Of a DNA stretch of 64,000 nucleotides, positions 46,978 to 56,355 are shown piece after piece. The first letter of the stretch is position 1, and every line of letters begins with the position of its first letter. Origin of the DNA: Rhodoferax sp. (GTDB taxonomy: Bacteria > Pseudomonadota > Gammaproteobacteria > Burkholderiales > Burkholderiaceae_C). The notes beneath the pieces were generated by a model, which did not search any database, was not told the origin of the DNA, and worked only from the letters and a program-made list of their open reading frames with translations. The stretch lies in contig JARLJH010000048.1 of NCBI GenBank assembly GCA_031291305.1, positions 124,001 through 188,000 on the forward strand. The letters are read 5' to 3'. Both the position numbers and the translations under genes were made by a program.

Positions 46978-47838
46978 TTACCCCTGGGCCACCGGTCGGC
47001 TCGGGTCGCTGCACCAGTCGCTCCAGCTGCCTGCATACAGGCTGGTGCGGCCCAGACCGGCGATTTCCATGGCCAGGATGTTGGGAACGGCGCTGACGCC
47101 GCTGCCGCAATGGTGCACCACGGTGGCCGGGTTGCGGCCCGCCAGCAGGGCTTCAAATTCAGCGCGTAATTCGGCTGCCGGTCTGAAGAAGCCGTTAGCG
47201 TCAATGTTCTGGGTGAACGGGCGGTTGAGCGCGCCGGGAATGTGTCCGGCCACCGGGTCCAGCGGCTCGACTTCGCCACGAAAGCGTGGCTCGCCACGGG
47301 CATCGATCACAGTCTGGATGGGTTTGCCGAGGTTTTTTGCTATCGTGTCCGCAGCTACTAGCCCAGATTCTACGGGGTCTGGTGAGTATTTTGATGATTG
47401 AGGTGTTGGGCCCTTGCCTGCCTCTACGGCGCCACCGGCAGCGATCCAGGCGGGCAAGCCGCCGTCGAGCACCGCCACCGCTTCATGGCCAAGCCATTTG
47501 AGCATCCACCACAGGCGGCCACAGTAGTTCGCCGCTTGGCGGTCATAGACCACAACCTGTCGTTCTGGCGTCAGGCCAACATTGCCGAGCCAGCTGGCAA
47601 ATGCCTGGCGTGAAGGCAGGGGGTGGCGGCCACCGCTGGCGGCGTCGGGGTCGCCCTTGGCGGCGCTCAAGTGCCGGTCCAGATCGGCACGCAGCGCGCT
47701 GGGGATGTGGCTTTCCAGATACTGCGCGTCACCCGCCGTGGGTTGCATCAGCTGAAAGCTGCAGTCAAACACTATCGGTGGCTGGCCACTGGCTAGTAAG
47801 GTTTGCAATTGGGCAACGGTGATCAGGGTGGTGTACAT
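46978..47838 (-). CDS. sseA: 3-Mercaptopyruvate sulfurtransferase
   Basis: Two rhodanese domains (286 residues): an inactive N-terminal one (1-145) and a catalytic C-terminal one with the loop HHCGSGVSA; CGSGV(S/T)A is the mercaptopyruvate type rather than the CRxGx(R/T) of thiosulfate sulfurtransferases. It transfers sulfur from mercaptopyruvate to cyanide or thiols. The linker between the domains, about residues 148-164 (SSKYSPDPVESGLVAAD), is encoded by a copy of the palindromic repeat. The esterase pseudogene follows. Confidence 0.9.
   Translation of the reverse strand: MYTTLITVAQLQTLLASGQPPIVFDCSFQLMQPTAGDAQYLESHIPSALRADLDRHLSAAKGDPDAASGGRHPLPSRQAFASWLGNVGLTPERQVVVYDRQAANYCGRLWWMLKWLGHEAVAVLDGGLPAWIAAGGAVEAGKGPTPQSSKYSPDPVESGLVAADTIAKNLGKPIQTVIDARGEPRFRGEVEPLDPVAGHIPGALNRPFTQNIDANGFFRPAAELRAEFEALLAGRNPATVVHHCGSGVSAVPNILAMEIAGLGRTSLYAGSWSDWCSDPSRPVAQG
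47348..47396 (+). repeat. Palindromic repeat copy 10, in sseA interdomain linker
   Basis: AGCT (47353-47356), 19 nt, GGTCT (47376-47380), flanked by ACTAGCCC and GTATTTTG. One core mismatch. Confidence 0.7.
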
Positions 47839-47903
47839 GAGGTATTCCTGCGTAATTTTCTCAGGTGGGATTTTACGAACCCATGCGGCGTCAGACGGCG
47901 CGC

Positions 47904-48791
47904 TCAGTGATCTTCAGTGATCGTTCCTGGCAGGGTGCGGGTGCGCAGCACGGTGGCAGCAATGCCGCTGGCAATGATCAATGCGATACCGGACCAACCC
48001 ATGGGACTGAGTCGCTCACCAAACAGTAGCCAGCTGTACCCAGCTGCAAAGACAATGCCCAAATATTGAAGGTTGGCCACCAGCAGGGTTGAGCCCCGGC
48101 TGTAGGCACGGGTCATGGACCATTGACCCAGCGAGGCCAGCACGCCAATTGGTATCAGCCAGGCCAGTGCCTGCCAGTGAACGCCACTCCAGGGGGTAAA
48201 GCCAAACCACAGAGATCCCAGCAGGCCGACCAGCGTGGTACCTATCGAGAAGTAAAACACCACCCGCCCTTCGGGTTCGCCCACCTTGCCGAGTGCGGTA
48301 ACCTGCAGCATGGCCATGGAGGCACCCATGCCGGAGAGCAGGCCGATCAGTCCGGCAAATAATTGGTCTTGTGCCAGTGTGGGGTGCAGCAACAGGATCA
48401 CCCCTGCAAAACTTGCCAGCACCGTGGCCATCAGCGGCCCCTGGCGGCTGGATTTGCCATACAACAGCGCACCGCCGATGACAAAGGCGGCAATCCATAC
48501 GCCACTCATGTAGTTGAGTGTCATGGCGGTGGCCAGTGGCAGATGGGCGATGGCGTAAAACCAGGTGGTCATGGAAAACACCCCAACCATTGAGCGCCAT
48601 GCGTGCATCATGGGCACCTTTGTGGCAATTGGCGTGCCACGGGTGCGCAAGATCAGCCAGATGAAAACGACACTGACCACGCCGCGGTAGAACACCAGTT
48701 CAAACGAGTTGAAGTCTGCACCTGCGATCTTGATGCCCACCGCCATGGTGGAGAAAAAGAGGGCTGCGAGCACCACCCAGAATGCTTGCAT
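47904..48791 (-). CDS. EamA/DMT family transporter
   Basis: 295 residues with ten hydrophobic helices in two EamA repeats. It begins MQAFWVVLAALFFSTMAVGIK (core WVVLAALFFSTMAVG) and has FELVFYRGVVSVVF, typical of drug/metabolite exporters. Substrate unknown. A palindromic repeat sits just upstream of its start codon. Confidence 0.88.
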   Translation of the reverse strand: MQAFWVVLAALFFSTMAVGIKIAGADFNSFELVFYRGVVSVVFIWLILRTRGTPIATKVPMMHAWRSMVGVFSMTTWFYAIAHLPLATAMTLNYMSGVWIAAFVIGGALLYGKSSRQGPLMATVLASFAGVILLLHPTLAQDQLFAGLIGLLSGMGASMAMLQVTALGKVGEPEGRVVFYFSIGTTLVGLLGSLWFGFTPWSGVHWQALAWLIPIGVLASLGQWSMTRAYSRGSTLLVANLQYLGIVFAAGYSWLLFGERLSPMGWSGIALIIASGIAATVLRTRTLPGTITEDH

Positions 48792-48802
48792 ATGTTATAT
48801 AA

Positions 48803-48852
48803 GAAATAGGGCCTTAGCCCTTGATATGCAAGGGCTTGTAGCTATTAAAAGC
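48803..48852 (-). repeat. Palindromic repeat copy 11, between Rieske oxygenase and EamA genes
   Basis: Minus-strand AGCT (48840-48843), 19 nt, GGGCT (48816-48820), then AAGGCCC. Arms AGCCCTTG and CAAGGGCT pair perfectly around a 5-nt loop; best hairpin of the set. Confidence 0.88.
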
Positions 48853-48862
48853 ATTGTTTACT

Positions 48863-49996
48863 TCAAGCGGCCATCTGACGGCGATACCATTCGTGAAAGT
48901 GCTGCATGCCATCTTCCATCGGGCTCTGATACGGCCCGACTTCGTTGTCGCCGCGCGCCAGCAGTGCTTTGCGGCCAGCGTCCATGCGCTCACCGATCTC
49001 GTCGTCCTCGATGCAGGTTTCCATGTAGGCAGCCTGTTGCGCTTCGACAAACTCGCGCTCGAAGGCGGCGATGTCCTCGGGGTAGTAGAACTCCACCATG
49101 TTCAGCGTCTTGTCCACGCCCATCGGGTGCAGGGTTGAGACGGTCAGCACATGTGGGTACCACTCGACCATGATGTGCGGGTAGTAGGTCAGCCAGATGG
49201 CACCGCGCTCGGGCAACTTGCCGCTACGGTATTTCAGCAGCGCATCGTGCCAGCGCTGATACACCGGCGAGCCCGGGCGGCCAAAAGCCGCAGACACGCC
49301 GACGGTTTGCACCGAGTAGTGCTCCCTGAATTCCCAGCGCAAGTCGTCACAGGTGACAAAACTGCTCAAGCCCGGGTGGAACGGGCCGACGTGGTAGTCC
49401 TCAAGGTAGACCTCGATAAAGGTCTTCCAGTTGTAGTTGCACTCATGCAGTTCGACCTTGTCAAGTACAAAGCCTGAGAAGTCGAGCTGGGCGCGGGTGG
49501 CCATGCCCGCCAGATCTTTCGCCACGTCGCGGTCGCTGCCATTGGCCTCGAACAGCAGGCCGTTCCATTCCTGCAGCGGGTAGTTGTTCAAGCTCAGGCA
49601 CGGGTCCTGGGCGAAGTGTGGTGCACCGATCAGCGTGCCAGCGGGCTCTTGACCACTGGCCGCGTAGGTCCAGCGGTGAATCGGGCAGACGATATGGCCA
49701 CCTGCACCGGTGGCGCCCAGCGAACCGCGCCCGTTGAGCATGATCGCCTGGCGATGTCGACAGACGTTGGAGACCAGTTCGATGCCCTTGTCGGTCCGCA
49801 CCAGCGCACGGCCCTCTTTCTCTTGCGGCAGGGCGTAATAGTCGCCCACGTTGGGCACACTTGAGGCGTGTCCCACGTAACGTGGTCCCCGCTGGAAAAG
49901 GGTTTGCAATTCGCGCTGGTACAGCGCGTCATCAAAGTAAGCTGAAACTGGTAGTTGGCCGGTGGCCTGCTGCAGTTGAAGACTTAAATCAGACAT
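48863..49996 (-). CDS. Rieske-type aromatic ring-hydroxylating oxygenase, alpha subunit
   Basis: 377 residues. The Rieske 2Fe-2S site is CRHRQAI and CPIHRWTYAASG (CxH...CxxH, about residues 78-100); the catalytic domain has the bridging Asp/His region EVYLEDYHVGPFHPGL and a mononuclear iron site. Relatives include ring-cleaving and choline/carnitine-type oxygenases; no reductase or ferredoxin gene is adjacent, so the substrate is open. RHQ family assignment is firm. Confidence 0.88.
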   Translation of the reverse strand: MSDLSLQLQQATGQLPVSAYFDDALYQRELQTLFQRGPRYVGHASSVPNVGDYYALPQEKEGRALVRTDKGIELVSNVCRHRQAIMLNGRGSLGATGAGGHIVCPIHRWTYAASGQEPAGTLIGAPHFAQDPCLSLNNYPLQEWNGLLFEANGSDRDVAKDLAGMATRAQLDFSGFVLDKVELHECNYNWKTFIEVYLEDYHVGPFHPGLSSFVTCDDLRWEFREHYSVQTVGVSAAFGRPGSPVYQRWHDALLKYRSGKLPERGAIWLTYYPHIMVEWYPHVLTVSTLHPMGVDKTLNMVEFYYPEDIAAFEREFVEAQQAAYMETCIEDDEIGERMDAGRKALLARGDNEVGPYQSPMEDGMQHFHEWYRRQMAA

Positions 49997-50142
49997 GGAT
50001 GACCTGACCTAAAGACTCCCCACAGGGAGATGCACACAAAGTGCAAAGTGAAAAAATCCAGCCGGGGCTGGTGCAAGAAAGCGGGATTGTAGCCCCCGCC
50101 ATGCGCTGGGGAAACCCGTCTGTCGGCAGGGTTTTCGGTCGG

Positions 50143-51861
50143 TCAGTCCTCGGGGGCAAAGCCAAAGTCGTTGCGGCTGCTGGTCTTCATGCGGTACATG
50201 GCAGTGTCAGCGGCGCTCAGCAGCGCGTCCGCCGTCTTGCCATTTATCGGGAATACGCTGATGCCCATGCAGAGTCCGATGGAGCATAGGTGGCCATTAA
50301 AGAACCAGGGCTCACGCATGCTGTCAATGAGTTTTTGGGCAATGCCGTCAATCTGTTCGCGCTGCACTGAACTTTCCAGCAGCACGACAAATTCGTCACC
50401 GCCCAGGCGGGCCACGGTGTCGGTTTTGCGCGTGTTGGCCAGCAATTGTTGCGCGACCCATTGCAGCGCAGCGTCGCCGGCATCGTGTCCCCAGGCGTCG
50501 TTGATGTCTTTGAAGTGGTCCATGTCAATAAACATCACCGCCAGCGGTGCTTGGGCACGTTGGGCACGCTCAAGTGCGTTTGCAAGCCGTTCCATGAACA
50601 GGCGCCGGTTGGGCAGGCCGGTCAGCGGGTCGTGGCGCGCCAGATGTTCAAGCTCCAGACGGTTGGCTTGCAATTCGGTGAACTGTTGATGGATTTGCTG
50701 TTGCATGTGGTCAAAACTGCGCGCCAGTTGGCCGATCTCGTCCTGGCGGTCATTCGGAAGCCCGATGATGGGGCGCTCGCTGGAGAAACGCGCCACTGCA
50801 GCGCTCATCGTATTGAGTGGACGGGTTACCCAGCGCGCCAGCAGCAGGGCCAGCAGAAAGCCGGTCAGGCCGAAGCTTGCGGCAATCTGCAAAATGCTCA
50901 GGCCCAGCGCGCCTGAATGGCTGAGGACGCTGCTGCGTGGCTCGGCCAGTCCAAGATACACAGCGCCTTCGCTGCTGGAGACCTTGACTTGATTGCTCGT
51001 GAATGCGGCCACGATGGGTATACCAGCATGGGGGCCGGTGTCAGCCTCCAGCATCACCTGAGTCGCATGGCCTTCAACCAGCTCGCTGGTGGCTGGGAAC
51101 TCGTCTTGCATCAGCACCCGTCGCCCGGTGTCGAAACCAAAGGTTTTCGAGCTGTCGGGGTGGATCAGAAAGTCGCCTTGCCGGTTGGCCAGATAGAGCT
51201 GGAATTCTGCAGGCAAATCGACGGCCAGTCTGGCAAACGCGCCTTTGAGATCGATATTGAGCACAATCACCCCGATCGCCTGACCCTGGCTGTTGACCAC
51301 CGGTGAGGCTAGTTGCACCGTGGGCTGCCCCAGCCCGGCGTGGGCACCTCGTTCGTGATTGATGACGATGCGCGACAGGTAGGTGCTACCGGCGGGTAGT
51401 TTCAGCGTGTCAGACACGTAGGGATAGTGACTCTTTTCCTGCAGGTCGTCGCCTTCGATGCGAAGTAGTTGCTTGCCGTCGCGGTCCACCCGTACCCGTT
51501 CCAGCCCGTAGTCGCTGGCGGAGATCAGTCTCACCTGAAAGTAGCCGGGGTTGACGGTCATCAATAGCTTGAACAGCGTCGCCAGTTGGTCGGCCTGAGC
51601 TGCGGATTGTGTGGACGGTAGTTGCAGCAGCGCCAAAGCGGCCGGATGCGAGGCCAGCAACTGCAGGTCGCGCGAGGCGCCGAGCCGGATATCCAGGATG
51701 CGCCGCCCCACCACCTGTGTTGCAGTCATCAGCTCATTTTTGGCTGCTTGTACCAGCAAATCGCGGCTGACCTTGTAGGTATACAGGCCGGTCAGGCCCG
51801 CTGTCAACAGGCTGACAAGCGCCAGCACACTGCCCAGACGTGCGGCCAGTCCCCACTTCAT
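50143..51861 (-). CDS. Membrane diguanylate cyclase with periplasmic Cache-like sensor
   Basis: 572 residues: N-terminal membrane helix (LGSVLALVSLLTAGLTG), periplasmic sensor of about 260 residues (Cache-like), second helix near residue 305 (ILQIAASFGLTGFLLALLL), HAMP (LARWVTRPLNTMSAAV), then GGDEF. The signature ARLGGDEFVVLLE is intact, and RKTD five residues before it is an inhibitory I-site. It makes c-di-GMP from GTP. Its ATG overlaps the stop of the binding-protein gene (ATGA), so ligand-bound periplasmic protein probably talks to the sensor. Confidence 0.92.
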   Translation of the reverse strand: MKWGLAARLGSVLALVSLLTAGLTGLYTYKVSRDLLVQAAKNELMTATQVVGRRILDIRLGASRDLQLLASHPAALALLQLPSTQSAAQADQLATLFKLLMTVNPGYFQVRLISASDYGLERVRVDRDGKQLLRIEGDDLQEKSHYPYVSDTLKLPAGSTYLSRIVINHERGAHAGLGQPTVQLASPVVNSQGQAIGVIVLNIDLKGAFARLAVDLPAEFQLYLANRQGDFLIHPDSSKTFGFDTGRRVLMQDEFPATSELVEGHATQVMLEADTGPHAGIPIVAAFTSNQVKVSSSEGAVYLGLAEPRSSVLSHSGALGLSILQIAASFGLTGFLLALLLARWVTRPLNTMSAAVARFSSERPIIGLPNDRQDEIGQLARSFDHMQQQIHQQFTELQANRLELEHLARHDPLTGLPNRRLFMERLANALERAQRAQAPLAVMFIDMDHFKDINDAWGHDAGDAALQWVAQQLLANTRKTDTVARLGGDEFVVLLESSVQREQIDGIAQKLIDSMREPWFFNGHLCSIGLCMGISVFPINGKTADALLSAADTAMYRMKTSSRNDFGFAPED

Positions 51862-52916
51862 GGGGCCATCACCCTGGAGACTCGGTCGCCCGAATAGATG
51901 CGCTCCCACAGGCGCTGGCGACGTTCGCTGTTTTCCGCCGGTTCGAGCCAGACGATGCGATCTTTCGGGCGCATGTAGGGCGGCTCGGAGACGGTGTTGG
52001 CCAGGCCCTGGCGCATTTCCAGTGCCTGGCTGGGTTCGGGTTCCAGCAGGTAGTTGATCCAGGCATGCGCCAGCGCCAGGTTTTTGGTTTGACGGGTGAT
52101 GGCCCAGGTATCCAGCCAGGCCAGAGCACCCTCCTTGGGGATCGCGTAACCCACATCTGCCCCCGCAGACCGGAGCAACTGCACCTGTTGCGCACCATAG
52201 TTGGCCAGCATCAGGGCAGCATGTTTTTTCTGGAAAAGGGTCACAGACTCCTCAGGCCCGGTATAGAAGCCCATAGCGTTTCGACGCAACGCAATCAACT
52301 GCTTGACCACATCGGGCCACTGGTTGTCGGTCAGTTTGAACGGATCGGTGATGCCCAGCGACTGCGCTGCCAAGGAAAAGTTGTGGGTGCTGCTGTTGTA
52401 TAGCAAGACTTTGCCACGGTATTGTGGGTCCCATAGGGCGGTAATCGAGGTGGGCGGCGTGGTGACCTGTTGACGGTCATAGATCAGGCCCATCTCGGCG
52501 TAGGTGTAGGGTACCGCAAACACCTTGCCGTTGTGCGTGAGACCGTTGATGCTGCCGCGCTGGCGAAAGCGCGGCAACTGCCGGGCGATATTGGGAATTT
52601 GCGTGGTGTCGATGGGCGACACCAGATCAGCCTGAATGTAGCGTTGCAATTCGGCGGTGTTGACGGCAAACACGTCAAAGTCCTGTCCCTGGTTCTGCCG
52701 TACCCGCTCCCAAAGCGCTTCATCCGAGTCGATGAAGGTCACGCTCACCTGGTTGCCCGTGCGTGCCTCGAAAACCTTGACCAGATCCGCATCGGCATAG
52801 CCCGGCCAGCTCAACACACGCAAGGTGTCGGCGCAGACCATCGCTGGCAGCAGCATGGTCAGGAAACCCAGACCTAAGGATTGCCACCTGTTCACGTTGG
52901 TTCTGTAGCTGGTCAC
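51858..52916 (-). CDS. PotD-like periplasmic solute-binding protein
   Basis: 352 residues with signal peptide (SLGLGFLTMLLPAMVCA) and the polyamine-type binding fold: LRVLSWPGYADADLVKVFEARTG (core VLSWPGYADADLV), VFAVPYTYAEMGLIYDR, and GEG-like KEGALAWLDTWAI. No ABC permease or ATPase gene is near; instead it is translationally coupled to a diguanylate cyclase. It probably senses a polyamine or similar cation for that enzyme (compare NspS-MbaA of Vibrio). Ligand not provable here. Confidence 0.88.
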   Translation of the reverse strand: MTSYRTNVNRWQSLGLGFLTMLLPAMVCADTLRVLSWPGYADADLVKVFEARTGNQVSVTFIDSDEALWERVRQNQGQDFDVFAVNTAELQRYIQADLVSPIDTTQIPNIARQLPRFRQRGSINGLTHNGKVFAVPYTYAEMGLIYDRQQVTTPPTSITALWDPQYRGKVLLYNSSTHNFSLAAQSLGITDPFKLTDNQWPDVVKQLIALRRNAMGFYTGPEESVTLFQKKHAALMLANYGAQQVQLLRSAGADVGYAIPKEGALAWLDTWAITRQTKNLALAHAWINYLLEPEPSQALEMRQGLANTVSEPPYMRPKDRIVWLEPAENSERRQRLWERIYSGDRVSRVMAP

Positions 52917-53051
52917 GGCTGCGCCTATTGATGTTGATTCATATCAAACTTTTTACCAAGACCCTTTGATCGTACAGGCATTCTGAGTCACGCGGAAAAT
53001 AGCTTGGCAGCGCCTAAAATGCACCCTTTTGCACCCGGGGATAATGCGCTC

Positions 53052-53297
53052 ATGGCTACAGCTTCGAAACACGCATCGGCGCCAGCGCCCGCAAATTATG
53101 AAGCTGCCTTGCAGGAGCTTGAGCAGTTGGTCGCCAGGCTGGAGTCGGGTGACCTGCCGCTGGAGCAGCTGTTAACCCAGTATCAGCGCGGTGCCGAATT
53201 GCTGGCATTCTGTCGTGACCGGCTTGAAGCCGTGGAAACCCAGGTCAAGGTGCTGGACCAAGGCGTGTTGAAAACCTGGACTTCTGACGAACGATGA
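53052..53297 (+). CDS. xseB: Exodeoxyribonuclease VII small subunit
   Basis: 81 residues, usual XseB size. The core [43 protein letters not shown] is diagnostic (short form: [19 protein letters not shown]). ATG 53052 is preferred; in-frame ATG codons further upstream (53019) give an unusually long N-terminus. It overlaps ispA by 4 bp, the standard xseB-ispA-dxs order. Confidence 0.95.
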   Translation: MATASKHASAPAPANYEAALQELEQLVARLESGDLPLEQLLTQYQRGAELLAFCRDRLEAVETQVKVLDQGVLKTWTSDER

Positions 53298-54265
53298 CCA
53301 CTTCTCTTTCGCAAGTTTTTCACCTCGAAGACTGGATATCCCGTCAACTCTCAGTTGTCGAGCAGGCTCTGGATCAATGGGTATCGGTGGATGCTTCGGC
53401 ACACCTCGAACATCAGGCCCCAAGTGAACTGATGGCTGCCATGCGTTATGCCGTACTTGACGGTGGTAAGCGCCTGCGTCCACTGCTGGTGATGGCGGCG
53501 TTTGAGGCGGTGCAGTACGGACAGACACCCGGGATGTCTCAGTCAGCGCTGCGAGCTGAGATGTCGCAGGCCGCACTGCGTGCGGCGTGTGCGGTGGAAC
53601 TGATCCACGCCTATTCGTTGGTGCACGATGACATGCCCTGCATGGACAACGACATCCTGCGTCGTGGCAAGCCCACCGTGCATGTTGCCTTTGGCGAAGC
53701 CAGTGCATTGTTGGCCGGTGATGCCTTGCAGGCTTTGGCGTTTGAGCTGTTGACGCCAGATGTTGCTGTCATGCCCGCTACCCAACAGGCCCACCTGTGT
53801 CGTCTGCTGGCACGAGCCGCTGGCTGCACCGGTATGGCTGGCGGGCAAGCTATTGACTTGGCCAGCGTGGGCTTGCAACTGTCAGAGAGCCAGTTGCAGG
53901 AAATGCACCGCCTGAAAACCGGTGCGTTGCTCGAGGCCAGTGTGATGATGGGCGCTGCTTGTGGTCACACCAGCGTAGTGACCTGGAACGCATTGCAAGA
54001 ATTTGGTGCGGCGATCGGATTGGCTTTTCAGGTGGTGGATGACGTGCTCGATGTCACCGCTGACTCGGTTACCCTGGGCAAGACGGCCGGCAAGGATGCT
54101 GATAGCTGCAAACCGACCTACGTGTCGCTGATGGGACTGAGCGAGGCCACGGCTTTTGCACGCAAGCTCAAATTGCAGGCGCTGGACGCCCTTGAGCGCA
54201 CCGGTCTGGCTGATGTGCGCGCTTTGCAGGGCTTGGCTGAAACGGTGGTCGATCGCACCTGTTGA
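53294..54265 (+). CDS. ispA: Farnesyl diphosphate synthase
   Basis: Condenses IPP with DMAPP and GPP to farnesyl diphosphate; 323 residues. First Asp-rich motif DDMPCMDND, second DDVLDVTAD, and [10 protein letters not shown]. It lies between xseB and dxs in the isoprenoid operon. Confidence 0.95.
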   Translation: MTTSLSQVFHLEDWISRQLSVVEQALDQWVSVDASAHLEHQAPSELMAAMRYAVLDGGKRLRPLLVMAAFEAVQYGQTPGMSQSALRAEMSQAALRAACAVELIHAYSLVHDDMPCMDNDILRRGKPTVHVAFGEASALLAGDALQALAFELLTPDVAVMPATQQAHLCRLLARAAGCTGMAGGQAIDLASVGLQLSESQLQEMHRLKTGALLEASVMMGAACGHTSVVTWNALQEFGAAIGLAFQVVDDVLDVTADSVTLGKTAGKDADSCKPTYVSLMGLSEATAFARKLKLQALDALERTGLADVRALQGLAETVVDRTC

Positions 54266-54280
54266 GCACTGTATTTTTAA

Positions 54281-54325
54281 GAAAAATGCCTCTAGCCCCC
54301 GTTTTGATTGGGTGAGAAGCTATTC
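54281..54325 (-). repeat. Palindromic repeat copy 12, upstream of dxs
   Basis: Minus-strand AGCT (54318-54321), 19 nt, GGGCT (54294-54298), then AGAGGC. It fills most of the ispA-dxs gap and ends 18 bp before the dxs start. Confidence 0.85.
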
Positions 54326-54343
54326 GAATCAGAGCATTTATTC

Positions 54344-56215
54344 ATGACAATCACGTATCCCTTGCTGCAGACCATTGACTCGCCAGAGGACTTGCGGCGG
54401 CTCAATCGCTCCCAATTGGCGCCTCTGGCCCATGAGCTTCGGGCTTATTTGCTCGACAGCGTGGCCAAAACCGGTGGACACCTGAGCTCCAACCTGGGCA
54501 CGGTAGAACTCACGGTGGCGCTGCATTACGTGCTCAACACGCCGTACGATCGCATCGTCTGGGACGTGGGCCATCAGACCTACCCGCACAAGATTCTGAC
54601 CGGGCGGCGCGACCGCATGCACAGCCTGCGTCAGCTGGGTGGCTTGAGCGGGTTCCCGCGGCGTGACGAGAGCGAGTTTGACACCTTTGGCACGGCGCAC
54701 TCCAGCACCTCGATTTCGGCGGCGCTGGGCATGGCACTGGCCAGCCGTCTCAAGGGGGAAGACCGCCACGCGGTCGCCGTGATTGGCGACGGTGCCATGA
54801 CAGCCGGTATGGCCTTTGAGGCTCTGAACAATGCCGGTGTGGCCGATTGCAATCTGCTGGTGATCCTGAACGACAACGACATGTCGATCAGCCCGCCAGT
54901 GGGTGCACTCAACCGCCACCTGGCCAAGTTGCTCAGTGGCCAGTTTTACGCTGCTGCTAAAAATGCCAGCAAAACCGTGCTCAAAGGTGCGCCGCCCCTG
55001 TGGGAACTGGCCAAACGCTTTGAAGAGTCTGCCAAGGGCATGGTCAAGCCAATCACCTTGTTCGAGAAATTCGGCTTCAACTACGTTGGCCCGATTGATG
55101 GGCACGATGTGGACACCTTGGTCAGCGTTCTGGAGAACATCAAGCACCTCAAAGGGCCGCAATTCCTGCATGTGGTCACAAAGAAGGGGCAAGGCTACAA
55201 GATGGCCGAAGCCGACCCTGTGGCCTACCATGGCCCCGGCAAGTTTGATCCGGCGGTGGGCTTGGCCAAGTCCAGCGCACCGGCCAAGCCCACGTTTACC
55301 GAGGTGTTTGGCAACTGGCTGTGCGACATGGGCGCCGCTGACAGCCGACTGGTGGCCATCACCCCGGCCATGCGCGAGGGATCGGGCATGGTGGAGTTCG
55401 AAAAACTCTTTCCCAAACGTTTCTTTGACGTGGGCATTGCCGAGCAGCACGCGGTGACCTTTGGTGCCGGGCTGGCCTGCGAAGGACTCAAGCCCGTGGT
55501 GGCGATTTACTCCACCTTTTTGCAGCGCGGCTACGACCAGTTGGTGCACGATGTGGCCATCCAGAACCTGCCGGTGGTGTTTGCGCTGGACCGCGCTGGC
55601 CTCGTGGGTGCAGATGGCGCCACCCATGCAGGTGCCTATGACATTGCCTTCATCCGCTGCATTCCCAACATGAGCTTGGCCTGCCCATCCGACGAAAACG
55701 AATGTCGGCAATTACTCAGTACCGCCTATGCCCAGGATACACCGGTGGTGGTGCGCTATCCGCGTGGCGCGGGTGTCGGCGTGACGGCGTTGCGCACGCT
55801 CGATACACTGCCTTTTGGCAAGGGTGAAATCCGCCGCACCGGGCGCAAAGTGGTGCTGCTGGCCTTTGGCACCCTGTTGTACCCGGCCTTGCAAGCCGCT
55901 GAAAAGCTCGATGCCACGGTGGTCAACATGCGTTGGGTCAAGCCGCTCGATACCGAACTGTTGCTACAAGTCGCGGCGAACCACGATGCTCTGGTTACGA
56001 TTGAAGACGGCTGCATCATGGGTGGCGCAGGCAGTGCGGTGCTGGAAGCCTTGGCGGCAGCGAGACTGGCCAAGCCAGTGCTGCAACTGGGTCTGCCTGA
56101 CCAATTTGTTGAACACGGCGATCCGGTCAAGTTGATGGTGATGCTGGGACTTGATGGCGAAGGTATCGAAGCCTCGGTACGCGCTCGTTTTGAATCTTTT
56201 TTCACGCTTGTTTGA
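54344..56215 (+). CDS. dxs: 1-Deoxy-D-xylulose-5-phosphate synthase
   Basis: Thiamine-diphosphate enzyme starting the MEP isoprenoid pathway (pyruvate + glyceraldehyde 3-phosphate); 623 residues. Motifs: [37 protein letters not shown] ([15 protein letters not shown]), [29 protein letters not shown] and [12 protein letters not shown]. Start ATG 54344; the upstream in-frame codons fall in the palindromic repeat. Confidence 0.97.
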   Translation: MTITYPLLQTIDSPEDLRRLNRSQLAPLAHELRAYLLDSVAKTGGHLSSNLGTVELTVALHYVLNTPYDRIVWDVGHQTYPHKILTGRRDRMHSLRQLGGLSGFPRRDESEFDTFGTAHSSTSISAALGMALASRLKGEDRHAVAVIGDGAMTAGMAFEALNNAGVADCNLLVILNDNDMSISPPVGALNRHLAKLLSGQFYAAAKNASKTVLKGAPPLWELAKRFEESAKGMVKPITLFEKFGFNYVGPIDGHDVDTLVSVLENIKHLKGPQFLHVVTKKGQGYKMAEADPVAYHGPGKFDPAVGLAKSSAPAKPTFTEVFGNWLCDMGAADSRLVAITPAMREGSGMVEFEKLFPKRFFDVGIAEQHAVTFGAGLACEGLKPVVAIYSTFLQRGYDQLVHDVAIQNLPVVFALDRAGLVGADGATHAGAYDIAFIRCIPNMSLACPSDENECRQLLSTAYAQDTPVVVRYPRGAGVGVTALRTLDTLPFGKGEIRRTGRKVVLLAFGTLLYPALQAAEKLDATVVNMRWVKPLDTELLLQVAANHDALVTIEDGCIMGGAGSAVLEALAAARLAKPVLQLGLPDQFVEHGDPVKLMVMLGLDGEGIEASVRARFESFFTLV

Positions 56216-56355
56216 AATTCTCACCAGGTTTGTCAAGGGTAAACCCGTGCCAACGTTCCATCGATCGGTTCATAGAATTGTGATCGTTCCCACCCGATAG
56301 CCTTCGGCGCGGGTGAGCCAGGAATTATCCAGTTAACAACCATAGGAGACAGTCG

